Below are positions 26,202 to 35,218 of a stretch of DNA of 64,000 nucleotides, in pieces (the first letter of the stretch is position 1; each line of letters starts with the position of its first letter). The stretch lies in NCBI GenBank assembly GCA_023416275.1, contig JAEZIB010000182.1:1-64000 (forward strand), in the 5' to 3' direction. The translations under genes were made by a program, and so were the position numbers. Source of the stretch: Bacillota bacterium. Lineage in GTDB: Bacteria > Bacillota > Clostridia > Acetivibrionales > DSM-1351. Under the pieces are notes generated by a model, which saw only the letters and a program-made list of their open reading frames with translations, was not told the DNA's origin and searched no databases.

Positions 26202-29102
26202 ATGATATATGATTATTATAAAGAAAAAGAGAAAAAACAACCTAAGGGGAAAATAGCATTATTGGTAATAGCCGTGATTGCTATTATCGCCATTATAGCA
26301 GGAAGCTCAATATATATGGAGCTTATACAGCTAAAGGAATTGAATCAGCAGGCAGATTACACCACTGTTTTTACTAAAAATCTGCTATACAAGGTGATAT
26401 TCTTTTTTTCAAGCTTTGTAGTTATTTCAGTATTTATTTTTATTACTAATGTTGCAGTAATAAAAAATTTAAAAAAGTACTTTGCTAATAACAATTTAGA
26501 ACCGAGAAAATTAATCAATGTTCCAGTGGCTCTCATTATTGGAGTTATAGGTTCATTTTTGGTTAAAAATTTCTTTTACAACAAAGCATTATTGTTTTTG
26601 AATTCCATAGATTTCGGAAGAGTAGACCCACAGTTTGGACAGGATATTGGTTACTATATGTTTCAAAGACCGTTTTACATGTCACTGTTTAGTTTTATAT
26701 CAAATTTGTGGTTGTTTGTAGTTATTTATTCAGTCGTATATTATGCAATGGTATTATTTGCAGCATTAGGTCAATCTTTTAACCTGAAAGAGTTCAGGGA
26801 TAAAAAAATACTTAGACACAACCTGATAAATGTTGCTATCTTTTTCGTACTTAAAACTATCTCTTACAAATTTCAGAGAGAGGATCTTTTGTTTTCTGCT
26901 TTCACAGACACAGGCATAAGTGGTGCAGGCTATTCTAACACAAATATATGGATTCGGTTTTATACAATTGCGCCTGTAATAGTTTTAGCTATTGTTATTT
27001 TGGCAGGCTTTTTTATGTGGAGAGGTAAGCTAAAGAAAGCTGCCATCTCAATAGCCATATATCCAATTCTTTTTATATTAGTATCAATAGTTTCTACCTT
27101 AGTTCAGACAGTTATAGTAAAGCCTAATGAATTTGAGTATGAGAAGGAATATTTGCAGCATAATATGCTTGAAACAAGAGCTGCATATGGTCTTGATAAA
27201 ATAAAAACCTTTGATTTTAAAACAATTGAAGACTTAACACCAGAAATAATTGAGAGAAATAGAAATACAATTGACAATATTCGAGTAGTTGATTACGCAC
27301 CAACACTTGAAAGTAACAAACAGCTCCAAAGTAATACTAATTTTTACACCTTTAATACAGGTGATATTCTGAACTATACAATTAAGGGTAAGGAAATTCC
27401 TGTACTTATTTCAGCAAGAGAAATAAACACATCTAAGCTGCAAAACCAGAATTTTGTAAATAGAACCTTCAAATATACACATGGCTATGGTGTAGTTGTA
27501 AACCCTATTAACACAACAACAGACCAAGGTCAAGTTGAGTTCTTGGTAAGTGGTCTTAAAATGGATACAGTGGATAAGACCTCTCTTAATATAAAAGAAC
27601 CAAGAATATACTATGGTGAGCTTACAAACAATTTTGTCATAGTTAGTTCAAAAGAAGCTGGGAAAGAATCTGAAATTGATTATGATGGAACAGCGGCAAC
27701 TTATTTTAATCCTAATAACACAGAAGATGGCAAGGATGCAGAGAAAATAAAATTAAACCTATTTAATCGAGTATTATTTTCAGCTAAATATATGGATGCA
27801 AATTTATTAGTATCAAGTAATATTTCATCTGATTCACAAATACTGTTAAATAGAAATGTAGTTGAAAGAGCACAGAAGGGTGTACCTTTCTTAAAGGTTG
27901 ATTCAGACCCTGCTTTGACAATTACTTCAGATGGAAGGCTTAAATGGGTTTTAGATGCATATACAGTTTCAAGTAATTATCCATATGCTCAAAACTTTTA
28001 TACAGATAGTGAAGAGGCAGATTTAAGAGCACTTAATGGGATGAACTATATTAGAAATTCTGTCAAGGTGACTGTTGATGCCTATGATGGTAATGTTAAA
28101 TATTACATTATTGACGAGACTGACCCTATTATTCAAGCTTATAAAAAGGTTTACCCTGGCGTATTTTCAAAGGAAGCTCTCCCCGAAGATATAGCCTCAC
28201 ATATGAGATATCCTGAAACCTTATTTAAAGTGCAAACAGAAGTGCTGAAGAAATATCATTTAGATCCTGATAAGCATGAAAATATATCAACATTTTATAC
28301 AAATCAGGACTTGTGGTCAATTGCCAAATATCCTGATAAAAACAGTCCATCTGGAGTTAAGGAAATAGATTCTTATTACAATATGATTAAGCTTCCCGGT
28401 GATTTGGGTACTGAAGAAGAGCTTATATTAATGAGACCTTTTACACCTTCTGCTGACAAACATAATATGACGTCATGGCTTGCAGTCAGAAATTCAAAAG
28501 ATGATTATGGGAAAATGATTTTATTTAACTTCCCTAAAGACACAAATATACTAGGTCCCGATCAGGTTGAAAACAATATAAATGCAATTAGTGAAATTTC
28601 ACAAAATCTTACACTATGGGGTCAAGGAAGTTCTAAGACTTTTAAGGGTAGTTTACTTGTTATACCTATTGAGAATAGTGTTTTGTATGTGGAACCGATA
28701 TATATACAATCAAATAGTACTTCCTCTATTCCACAAGTGAAAACCGTTATTGTTGGATATCAGCAGGGTAATGATTTTAAGCATGGTATAGGTGATAATC
28801 TTAATGCTGCATTAGCTGATTTGTTTAATGGTTCTGTAAAAGCTCCTGAAAATAAGTTGCCTACAGTAGATCAAGCAACCGGTGAAATAAAAACGCCTGA
28901 CGTAGAAGATAAAGACAAGGTTACTACCCCGGAAACAAATGGCGACAATGAAGGAAATGTGACTACTCCTCCAACAGATAATGAATCACAAGCGGGTATA
29001 GATGGAGCAAAACTAGATGAGCTTCAGAAGAAGCTAGATGCATTAATGCAGCAGTCAAAAGAAATAAATGATTTGATTGAGAGCTTAAGAAAGAGTAATT
29101 AG
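26202..29102 (+). CDS. UPF0182 family membrane protein
   Basis: 966 residues. About seven N-terminal membrane segments (roughly residues 17-310) are followed by a very large extracytoplasmic region and an acidic, Thr/Pro-rich linker with a short C-terminal coiled coil (LDELQKKLDALMQQSKEI). Phrases such as NNIRVVDYAP, ISAREIN and THGYGVVVNPIN are typical of the COG1615/UPF0182 family, whose function is unknown. It has its own GAAGGGAG site and is flanked by terminators, so it is likely monocistronic. Confidence 0.92.
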   Translation: MIYDYYKEKEKKQPKGKIALLVIAVIAIIAIIAGSSIYMELIQLKELNQQADYTTVFTKNLLYKVIFFFSSFVVISVFIFITNVAVIKNLKKYFANNNLEPRKLINVPVALIIGVIGSFLVKNFFYNKALLFLNSIDFGRVDPQFGQDIGYYMFQRPFYMSLFSFISNLWLFVVIYSVVYYAMVLFAALGQSFNLKEFRDKKILRHNLINVAIFFVLKTISYKFQREDLLFSAFTDTGISGAGYSNTNIWIRFYTIAPVIVLAIVILAGFFMWRGKLKKAAISIAIYPILFILVSIVSTLVQTVIVKPNEFEYEKEYLQHNMLETRAAYGLDKIKTFDFKTIEDLTPEIIERNRNTIDNIRVVDYAPTLESNKQLQSNTNFYTFNTGDILNYTIKGKEIPVLISAREINTSKLQNQNFVNRTFKYTHGYGVVVNPINTTTDQGQVEFLVSGLKMDTVDKTSLNIKEPRIYYGELTNNFVIVSSKEAGKESEIDYDGTAATYFNPNNTEDGKDAEKIKLNLFNRVLFSAKYMDANLLVSSNISSDSQILLNRNVVERAQKGVPFLKVDSDPALTITSDGRLKWVLDAYTVSSNYPYAQNFYTDSEEADLRALNGMNYIRNSVKVTVDAYDGNVKYYIIDETDPIIQAYKKVYPGVFSKEALPEDIASHMRYPETLFKVQTEVLKKYHLDPDKHENISTFYTNQDLWSIAKYPDKNSPSGVKEIDSYYNMIKLPGDLGTEEELILMRPFTPSADKHNMTSWLAVRNSKDDYGKMILFNFPKDTNILGPDQVENNINAISEISQNLTLWGQGSSKTFKGSLLVIPIENSVLYVEPIYIQSNSTSSIPQVKTVIVGYQQGNDFKHGIGDNLNAALADLFNGSVKAPENKLPTVDQATGEIKTPDVEDKDKVTTPETNGDNEGNVTTPPTDNESQAGIDGAKLDELQKKLDALMQQSKEINDLIESLRKSN

Positions 29103-29131
29103 TTTAATTAGGATAGATTTATTTGTTGATT

Positions 29132-29176
29132 AACAAAGTGGAGGGACTATAAAAGTAGATCCTTCCGCTTTTTGTT
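29132..29176 (+). terminator. Intrinsic terminator after UPF0182 gene
   Basis: AAAGTGGAGGGA ... TCCTTCCGCTTTTTG stem with G-U pairs, followed by TTTTTGTTTT. Confidence 0.8.
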
Positions 29177-29341
29177 TTACTTATATAACCAATAAAGCTA
29201 TAGTTCTTTCGAGATGTTTTACCAATTGTAGAATAACGTAAATGCTAGCTGAGTAAATATTTGTTTTAAAGCAATTGCAATTTTATAAATATTGTATATA
29301 ATAGTATAAATACCATAAGAACATTGAATAACTTACTTTTA

Positions 29342-29527
29342 TTGACATATGTTTTATATAGGTATGCTGTCATATTGCAAACAAAATGCTTTTAGAATAA
29401 TTTTGAATGTAGGTGATTTGCTTCTATGGAAATATGAATTATACACAAATGAAGTAATGATTATATTTAATACTTAGACTTTACAGTTAAATAGTAATCT
29501 ATGAACAGGGCTAAGTCCCGTTTTTTT
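29342..29527 (+). ncRNA. Candidate small RNA or orphan transcript
   Basis: In a 680-nt gap, TTGACA (29342-29347) with a weak -10 TATGCT (29363-29368, 15-nt spacer) lies about 140 nt before a terminator-like hairpin (AAC-a-GGG/CCC-GTT with one bulge, 29504-29520) and a run of seven T. No ORF lies between. This could be a small RNA; alternatively the terminator is a stray one. No known RNA family was recognised. Confidence 0.25.
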
Positions 29528-29783
29528 GCATTTGGAAGTTTGAGTTTATTACTAATACAAAAAAGTATTAGAATTTGTACTTCGTAAGCTTATAATTTAG
29601 ACTTTACTAGAAAAAAGATTAGAAAAATTATTCAGTAATAATAAGCCAATAGTAATTGGTATTAATATCTTTAAAACATATTGGATTAAATACTATATGT
29701 TTTAAGACATGGAAGTTAGTATAACTTATATCTTAAAAATTAAATGAGAAAATAGATTATATAACAAAAAAAGAGGAGTCAAA

Positions 29784-30761
29784 ATGAAATATTATATTGG
29801 AGTGGAACTAGGTGTAAGGAATATTGTGGCTGGTATATTGGATAAAAATGGAAAATTAATCCGAAGAGACGTAGTTCCTACGATTAAAGACAGAGCTTTT
29901 GAACATATTATAAAAGATATGTGTTCCTTGATTAGCAAGCTCTTAGAGGATGAGGACATAGAATTAAAAAATATAAAATATATTGGAGTAGGATGCCCTG
30001 GTATTATTGACAATTTTAATGGCGTTGTTCTCAAAAATTATACTTTAAATTTTAATAATGCGCAGATTAGAAAAGAAAAACAAAAATACTTAAAGCTACC
30101 TGTTTTTGTTGAAAATGATGCTAATTGTTGTGCTATTGCTGAATACTTGCTTGGAGCTTCTTATGGTACAAGCAGCTCTCTTACAATAAAAGTAGGTGTT
30201 GGAATTGGTGGAGGCATTATTATAGATGGCAGCATATACAATGGTTTTAATTTTGGAGGAACAGAATTTGGACACATGGTTGTAGAGCATAATGGCAGAG
30301 AATGTACATGTGGAAGAAAGGGCTGTTGGGAACAATATGTGTCAGCATCTGCACTTGTTAATCAAACAAAACATTTATTAGCTGCTAATCCTAATTCAAT
30401 TCTTGCAAATATTGTTAAAGATAACACAACTCAAATTACTGAATTGACAATATTTGAGGCTGCTAAAGCAGGGGATGAGGAAGCTAGAAAGATATGCAAA
30501 GAGTACATTGACTATTTTTCAGAAGGATTAGCAAACATCGTAAATATACTTATGCCAGAAGTTGTTATTATAGCAGGACCCATAAGTAAACTTGGAAATA
30601 GCCTTGTAAATCCCCTCGTTGAAATATTACGTGAAAGGATTTACGGAAGAGAGATACATTTACCTGAGTTTAAAATGGCTGAAATGGGTACTGCAGGTAT
30701 AGTAGTGGGAGCAGCAATGTTAGGAGCTTTTAAAAATGCAAAATTAGACGATTTGGTTTAA
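29784..30761 (+). CDS. ROK family sugar kinase, glucokinase-like
   Basis: 325 residues. The N-terminal ATP-binding phosphate loop is YYIGVELGVRN, and the zinc motif CTCGRKGCWEQY (CxCGxxGCxE) follows GTEFGHMVVEHNGREC. These are ROK hallmarks. It probably phosphorylates glucose or a related hexose, but ROK substrates cannot be told from sequence at this level. No DNA-binding domain is present, so it is a kinase and not a ROK repressor. It is followed by the tandem leader of the PC4-like gene. Confidence 0.87.
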   Translation: MKYYIGVELGVRNIVAGILDKNGKLIRRDVVPTIKDRAFEHIIKDMCSLISKLLEDEDIELKNIKYIGVGCPGIIDNFNGVVLKNYTLNFNNAQIRKEKQKYLKLPVFVENDANCCAIAEYLLGASYGTSSSLTIKVGVGIGGGIIIDGSIYNGFNFGGTEFGHMVVEHNGRECTCGRKGCWEQYVSASALVNQTKHLLAANPNSILANIVKDNTTQITELTIFEAAKAGDEEARKICKEYIDYFSEGLANIVNILMPEVVIIAGPISKLGNSLVNPLVEILRERIYGREIHLPEFKMAEMGTAGIVVGAAMLGAFKNAKLDDLV

Positions 30762-30780
30762 GTTTGAAATGTAACTATAT

Positions 30781-30806
30781 TTGCCTTAAAGTAGGCGTGG
30801 GAGGTT
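30781..30806 (+). promoter_or_regulatory. SD-adjacent hairpin leader, orphan upstream copy
   Basis: TTGCCTTAAAGTAGGCGTGG then GAGGTTA. The stem is GCCT/AGGC, a compensatory change relative to GCCC/GGGC. No ORF starts directly after it. It forms the first of two tandem leader units before the PC4-like gene. Confidence 0.65.
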
Positions 30807-30837
30807 AGCAGCTTGAAAATATAATTTGTGCTAACAT

Positions 30838-30953
30838 AGTGCAATTTCAAGCCCCAAAAACCACAATGTGGTTTTTGCAGTGTTGAGTGGGCAGAGCTTT
30901 TCAAAAGTGTTTTTAAACTATAAAATTCGCTCTAAGCGGGCGTGGGAGGTTAG
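30838..30953 (+). promoter_or_regulatory. Structured leader before PC4-like gene
   Basis: The upstream module has GTGCTAACATAGTGCAATTTC and the hairpin AAAAACCACAATGTGGTTTTTG, split here by a short loop. The same modules occur on the minus strand before the OPT gene. It ends with GCTC-TAAGC-GGGC (30930-30942) and GTGGGAGG, 4 nt before ATG. Confidence 0.65.
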
Positions 30954-30954
30954 T

Positions 30955-31176
30955 ATGCCTGATTTAAAATATGAAATAACTAAAAGTGTTGGTGTCTTAT
31001 CAGAAAATGCTAAAGGTTGGGTGAAGGAACTAAATCTAGTTAGCTGGAATGATAGAACTCCCAAGTATGACATTAGAGAATGGTCTCCAGAACATGATAA
31101 AATGGGTAAAGGCGTGACATTATCTCGAGAAGAGCTTATTGAATTACGGAATTTATTAAATAACCTTGATATCTGA
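30955..31176 (+). CDS. PC4/YdbC-type ssDNA-binding protein
   Basis: 73 residues. WVKELNLVSWNDRTPKYDIREW and MGKGVTLSREELIELRNLL match the YdbC family, a bacterial homologue of the eukaryotic coactivator PC4 that binds single-stranded nucleic acid as a dimer. ATG at 30955 follows GGGAGG. The gene is short and monocistronic by context, with two tandem leader units upstream and a MITE-like hairpin downstream. Confidence 0.9.
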   Translation: MPDLKYEITKSVGVLSENAKGWVKELNLVSWNDRTPKYDIREWSPEHDKMGKGVTLSREELIELRNLLNNLDI

Positions 31177-31251
31177 TAAATTAAACAAATTCTGCAACTT
31201 GATAAGACCTGTAAAACTTTTGATTGTGTAATTTGGATTAATTCATTTTTT

Positions 31252-31335
31252 AGGCTGTTGCAAAGTATTTAAGTTCTCCACTAGAATGTTAATCAAAACA
31301 ATATAGTGTAAATAAATACTATTTTGCAACAGCCT
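31252..31335. mobile_element. MITE-like element with AGGCTGTTGCAAA termini
   Basis: 84 bp bounded by perfect 13-bp inverted termini AGGCTGTTGCAAA and TTTGCAACAGCCT. The inverted similarity extends over another 7 bp (GTATTTA/TAAATAC) after a small offset. The termini resemble ends of common Firmicutes insertion sequences. It is followed by TTTTT and may also terminate the PC4-like transcript. No transposase is inside. Confidence 0.6.
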
Positions 31336-31446
31336 TTTTCAAGCTACTTTGATTATTAAAACAGTGCTATACCAATTAAATTAAAATGTGGAATCACTTT
31401 TTAAATAGCCGCATATGCGTCATTAGTGCAAAGCTAGCAAATACTA

Positions 31447-31614
31447 TTACTTTTTACTAAAGGATTGACAATCTGTGCATTCAACTTTAGTTGGATTAGA
31501 TTCATGAGTGCCCACTTGAATCTTTTGTAATGCACAATAATCCTCAGTGTCACTATGATATTTGCAGCTAGTAACAGTACATCCAATGCTAGGATTTATA
31601 TCGTTCATTTTCAT
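31447..31614 (-). CDS. DUF1540 domain protein
   Basis: 55 residues on the minus strand. The sequence has Cys residues in IGCTVTSCKYH, DYCALQKIQVG and VECTDCQSF. This Cys pattern with CKYH is typical of DUF1540, a short clostridial metal-binding-like protein of unknown role. A GGAG site precedes ATG at 31614 by four nt; M3 (GGAG spacing 10 nt) could also be the start. It lies alone between a MITE-like element and a structured repeat. Confidence 0.82.
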   Translation of the reverse strand: MKMNDINPSIGCTVTSCKYHSDTEDYCALQKIQVGTHESNPTKVECTDCQSFSKK

Positions 31615-31702
31615 ATCACTCCAATTCTATTTTATAATGATGTAACAGTTATATTATTATTTTTAAGGTTCAAAAATATTCAGTTAATTTTTAATATTTT
31701 TT

Positions 31703-31820
31703 TAACGAGGCAAGAAAATGTCCCCCACTTCTATAAGTAGTGGGCAATGGCTTTGTCTTTCGCCTCGTTGAAACACCGATGCAATGAAATTTTTTTACAA
31801 TCGAGAAATTTCATTTTGAA
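31703..31820 (+). repeat. GAGGCAAGAAAAT structured repeat, copy 2
   Basis: AACGAGGC (31704-31711) pairs with GCCTCGTT (31762-31769). Inside sits CCCAC-loop-GTGGG. After the helix come ACACCGATGCAATGAAATT and ATCGAGAAATTTCAT, another stem. Order and boxes match 21118-21230 in the same orientation, with different inner stems. It lies upstream of nrdD. Confidence 0.55.
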
Positions 31821-31911
31821 TTTAGTCGATATAAAAATAGATAACTACAGAAAACCTAATATTATTAATATAAAACCAGCTAAAATCAAATTATAATCAA
31901 AAAATACGTTG

Positions 31912-31958
31912 TTGACACTATATGTTTGATAGTGATAGTATAATTACACAATATATAG
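31912..31958 (+). promoter_or_regulatory. nrdDG promoter with two NrdR boxes
   Basis: TTGACA (31912-31917) with a -10 TAGTAT (31936-31941, 18-nt spacer). ACACTATATGTTT (31915-31927) and ACACAATATATAG (31946-31958) match NrdR boxes, centred 31 bp apart, i.e. three helical turns. NrdR would repress when dATP is plentiful. The nrdR gene itself is not in the window. Confidence 0.83.
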
Positions 31959-32004
31959 CCGTGGAAAATTATGTAATTATTTTTAGAGGGGTGGCAAAGC
32001 CGCA

Positions 32005-34314
32005 ATGATTACCAAGATTAAAAAGCGTGATGGAAGAGAAGTTCCTTTTAATATTGAAAAGATAGCTAGTGCTATATTTAAGGCTGCAAGTGCAACTGGA
32101 GGAAAAGACTATAATACTGCTATGGGCTTGGCTGAAAGAGTAGTTGATTATATAGAATCTGTTTATAGAGAAAGATTTCCTGACGTAGAAGAAATACAAG
32201 ATGCGGTTGAGAAAATTCTAATAGAAACCGGGCATGCTAGAACAGCTAAAGAGTTTATTTTGTATAGAGCGGAGCGAACTAGAACTCGTGAAATGAACAC
32301 AAGGCTAATGAAGGTCTATGAAGAATTAACCTTTAAAGATGCAAAGGATAATGATTTAAAACGCGAAAATGCCAATATTGATACTGACACTGCAATGGGA
32401 ACTATGCTAAAGTATGGTTCTGAAGGCGCAAAGCAGTTCTATGAAATGTATGTACTTAAACCTGAGCATGCAAAGGCACATAATGAAGCAGATATACATA
32501 TACATGATTTGGATTTTTTAACTTTGACTACTACTTGTTGTCAAATTGATATAGTAAAGCTGTTTAAGAATGGCTTTAGTACGGGGCATGGACATCTTAG
32601 AGAACCTAATGATATAAATAGCTATGCTGCGTTGGCATGTATTGCAATCCAGTCAAATCAAAATGATCAGCATGGTGGACAAAGCATCCCCAATTTTGAT
32701 TACGGAATGTCAATGGGAGTTGCAAAAACCTATGTAAAGTGCTATAAGCAGAATTTATCCAAAGCATTACAACTGCTTTGTGATATAGATTTATCAAAAG
32801 AGATTGGTTTAGTTTGTGAGACTATTGAAAAAGAGAATCATCTAAGGCCAGCATTAAATAGGATGGAGCAGTACATAAGGATTGAAAAACAGTATCTTAT
32901 TAAGTATGTACCAGAAGAGATATTGGATAGAGCACAAGACTTTTCAGTTAAAAAGACAGATGCGGAAACTGACAAAATTACATACCAGGCAATGGAGGCT
33001 TTTGTCCATAATTTGAACACAATGCACAGCCGTGCTGGGGCTCAGACTCCATTTAGTTCTATTAACTATGGAACAGATACTTCTCCCGAGGGAAGATTAG
33101 TAATTAAAAATTTATTGCTTGCTACAGAAAGAGGTCTTGGAAATGGTGAAACACCTATTTTTCCAATACATATCTTCAAAGTAAAGGATGGAATAAATTA
33201 TAAGGATACAGACCCAAACTATGACTTATTCAAGCTGGCATGCCGTGTAAGTGCTAAGAGGTTATTTCCGAATTTTTCATTTTTAGATGCTCCATACAAT
33301 TTAAAGTATTACAAGGAAGGCAACCCTGATACGGAAATTGCATATATGGGATGTAGAACAAGAGTAATTGGAAATGTCTATGACAGCTCAAGAGAAACTA
33401 TATTTGGCAGAGGGAATTTGAGCTTTACTACTGTAAATTTACCTAGAATTGCGTTAAAAAGCAATAAGAATTTGAATACGTTTTTTGAAGAATTGGATAA
33501 AAAAATAGATTTGGTTATAAATCAGCTTTATGAAAGATATTTAATACAAGCAAAGAAAAAGGTTAAAAATTACCCCTTTCTTATGGGACAAGGTATTTGG
33601 ATAGATTCTGATAAGCTAGGCTGGGAGGATGAAGTTGGTGAGGTTATAAAGCATGGAACACTGTCTATCGGCTTTATTGGTTTGGCTGAATGTCTGAAAG
33701 CCCTTATAGGAAAGCATCATGGCGAGTCGGAGCAGGCACAAAATCTAGGGCTTGAGATAATTGGTTACATGAGGAAAAGAATGGATGAAGCAGGTAAAAA
33801 ATACAAGATGAACTTTTCGTTATTGGCAACACCGGCAGAAGGAACATCAGGACGTTTTATCAAATATGACAGTAAGCTCTTCGGTAAAATAGAAGGTATA
33901 ACTGATAAAGATTACTATACAAATAGCTTTCATATACCTGTTTATCATAAGATAAATGCAATTGATAAAATAAAACTAGAGGCTCCATATCATGAATTGA
34001 CTAACGCTGGTCATATAACCTACGTAGAGGTTGATGGCGATCCTCTAAATAATCTTGAAGCATTTGAAAAAATAGTTAAAGCTATGAAGGAAGCAGGTAT
34101 TGGATATGGTTCTGTAAACCATCCTGTAGACAGAGATCCAGTATGTGGATATACAGGAATAATTGGAGATACTTGTCCTAAGTGTGGCAGGGAGGAAGAG
34201 GAAGGTGCTCGCTTTGAAAGAATTAGGCGTATAACAGGTTACTTAGTTGGAACGCTAGATCGCTTTAACAATGCAAAGTTGGCTGAGGTTCGTGACAGAG
34301 TGAAGCATATGTAG
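32005..34314 (+). CDS. nrdD: Anaerobic ribonucleoside-triphosphate reductase
   Basis: 769 residues. An N-terminal ATP-cone (MITKIKKRDGREVPFN) is followed by the class III catalytic domain. C-terminal cysteines in DPVCGYTGIIGDTCPKCG bind zinc, and the glycyl-radical site lies in RRITGYLVGTLDRFNN. It reduces ribonucleotides to deoxyribonucleotides without oxygen and requires NrdG activation. The ATG follows GAGGGGTGG. NrdR boxes upstream and nrdG downstream complete the unit. Confidence 0.97.
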   Translation: MITKIKKRDGREVPFNIEKIASAIFKAASATGGKDYNTAMGLAERVVDYIESVYRERFPDVEEIQDAVEKILIETGHARTAKEFILYRAERTRTREMNTRLMKVYEELTFKDAKDNDLKRENANIDTDTAMGTMLKYGSEGAKQFYEMYVLKPEHAKAHNEADIHIHDLDFLTLTTTCCQIDIVKLFKNGFSTGHGHLREPNDINSYAALACIAIQSNQNDQHGGQSIPNFDYGMSMGVAKTYVKCYKQNLSKALQLLCDIDLSKEIGLVCETIEKENHLRPALNRMEQYIRIEKQYLIKYVPEEILDRAQDFSVKKTDAETDKITYQAMEAFVHNLNTMHSRAGAQTPFSSINYGTDTSPEGRLVIKNLLLATERGLGNGETPIFPIHIFKVKDGINYKDTDPNYDLFKLACRVSAKRLFPNFSFLDAPYNLKYYKEGNPDTEIAYMGCRTRVIGNVYDSSRETIFGRGNLSFTTVNLPRIALKSNKNLNTFFEELDKKIDLVINQLYERYLIQAKKKVKNYPFLMGQGIWIDSDKLGWEDEVGEVIKHGTLSIGFIGLAECLKALIGKHHGESEQAQNLGLEIIGYMRKRMDEAGKKYKMNFSLLATPAEGTSGRFIKYDSKLFGKIEGITDKDYYTNSFHIPVYHKINAIDKIKLEAPYHELTNAGHITYVEVDGDPLNNLEAFEKIVKAMKEAGIGYGSVNHPVDRDPVCGYTGIIGDTCPKCGREEEEGARFERIRRITGYLVGTLDRFNNAKLAEVRDRVKHM

Positions 34315-34455
34315 AGAAAGGTAGGTTTAGAGTATAATCTAAATTCCCTTTATAAGTATGAGCACTTACAGTTTTAAACGGAAAAGACTGAGTTTTATTT
34401 GTTTGAGAAGAAAAAAGAAGCAATATTTACGAAATATAGTAATTGCGAGGCAAAA

Positions 34456-34965
34456 ATGAAAAAGAAGATTAAAGTATCGGGAATTATTAATGAATCAATA
34501 GTTGATGGGCCAGGTATTAGAATGGTTGTTTTTGCCCAAGGCTGCAAGCATAATTGCATTGGTTGCCACAATAAACACACCCATTCATTTGAAGGTGGGG
34601 AATATGTTGAAATAGACAAAATTCTATGTGACATCAAGGACAATTCCCTTTTAGATGGGGTTACACTAAGTGGTGGTGACCCTTTCGAGCAGGCTGAAAC
34701 CTTTGCTGAGTTAGCCATAGGGGTTAAAAAAATGGGCAAAAATGTAGTTACCTATACAGGGTATACCTTTGAGCAGTTAATTAAATATTCCTCTGAAAGA
34801 AAAGGTTTCAAGGAGCTTTTGGAGAACACTGATTTGCTGATTGATGGTCCTTTTATTAGTGAAGAGAAAAGCTTACAATTAAAGTTTAGAGGTTCAAAAA
34901 ATCAACGTATAATAGATGTACCCAGAAGTATAAAAAACAAAAAAATTGCACTTGCTATTGAATAA
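34456..34965 (+). CDS. nrdG: Anaerobic RNR-activating protein
   Basis: 169 residues. This radical SAM enzyme generates the glycyl radical on NrdD. The cluster motif is CKHNCIGC (CxxxCxxC), preceded by SIVDGPGIRMVVFAQG and followed by TLSGGDPFEQ. ATG at 34456 gives a standard N-terminus; an in-frame TTG at 34399 is possible but lacks a good site. It is 141 nt after nrdD on the same strand. Confidence 0.94.
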   Translation: MKKKIKVSGIINESIVDGPGIRMVVFAQGCKHNCIGCHNKHTHSFEGGEYVEIDKILCDIKDNSLLDGVTLSGGDPFEQAETFAELAIGVKKMGKNVVTYTGYTFEQLIKYSSERKGFKELLENTDLLIDGPFISEEKSLQLKFRGSKNQRIIDVPRSIKNKKIALAIE

Positions 34966-35071
34966 ACTTATATATAATTTATGACTTGATGAACGATAAA
35001 ATATTCGTGAATACAGCTCTGTAAATGCATTATGAGGCAGTAGCTCAATTTATATATTAATAATTATTTAC

Positions 35072-35132
35072 AACTCAACTTTCCTCTGATTATTTTTGAA
35101 CACCTACAATTTTCAGTTAGGAAAGTTGAGTT
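35072..35132. repeat. CAACTTTC-family palindrome acting as convergent terminator
   Basis: Perfect 14-bp arms AACTCAACTTTCCT and AGGAAAGTTGAGTT flank CACCTACAATTTTCAG, followed by TTTTTAATATTTTTT. It lies in the gap between converging nrdG and the pantothenate kinase gene. It is the clearest copy of the family. Confidence 0.8.
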
Positions 35133-35218
35133 TTTAATATTTTTTGGCTTGTTAGGCAAATGTACTATGTATAAATATATACGATATTTCTTTATGCAAA
35201 TTATATTTAAAAATTTCA

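Noticed and set aside
31717..31760. CCCAC/GTGGG hairpin as an IS200/IS605 end with omega-RNA
   Set aside because: No tnpA or tnpB is nearby, and the surrounding boxes match the copy at 21118 instead, which lacks this inner stem.
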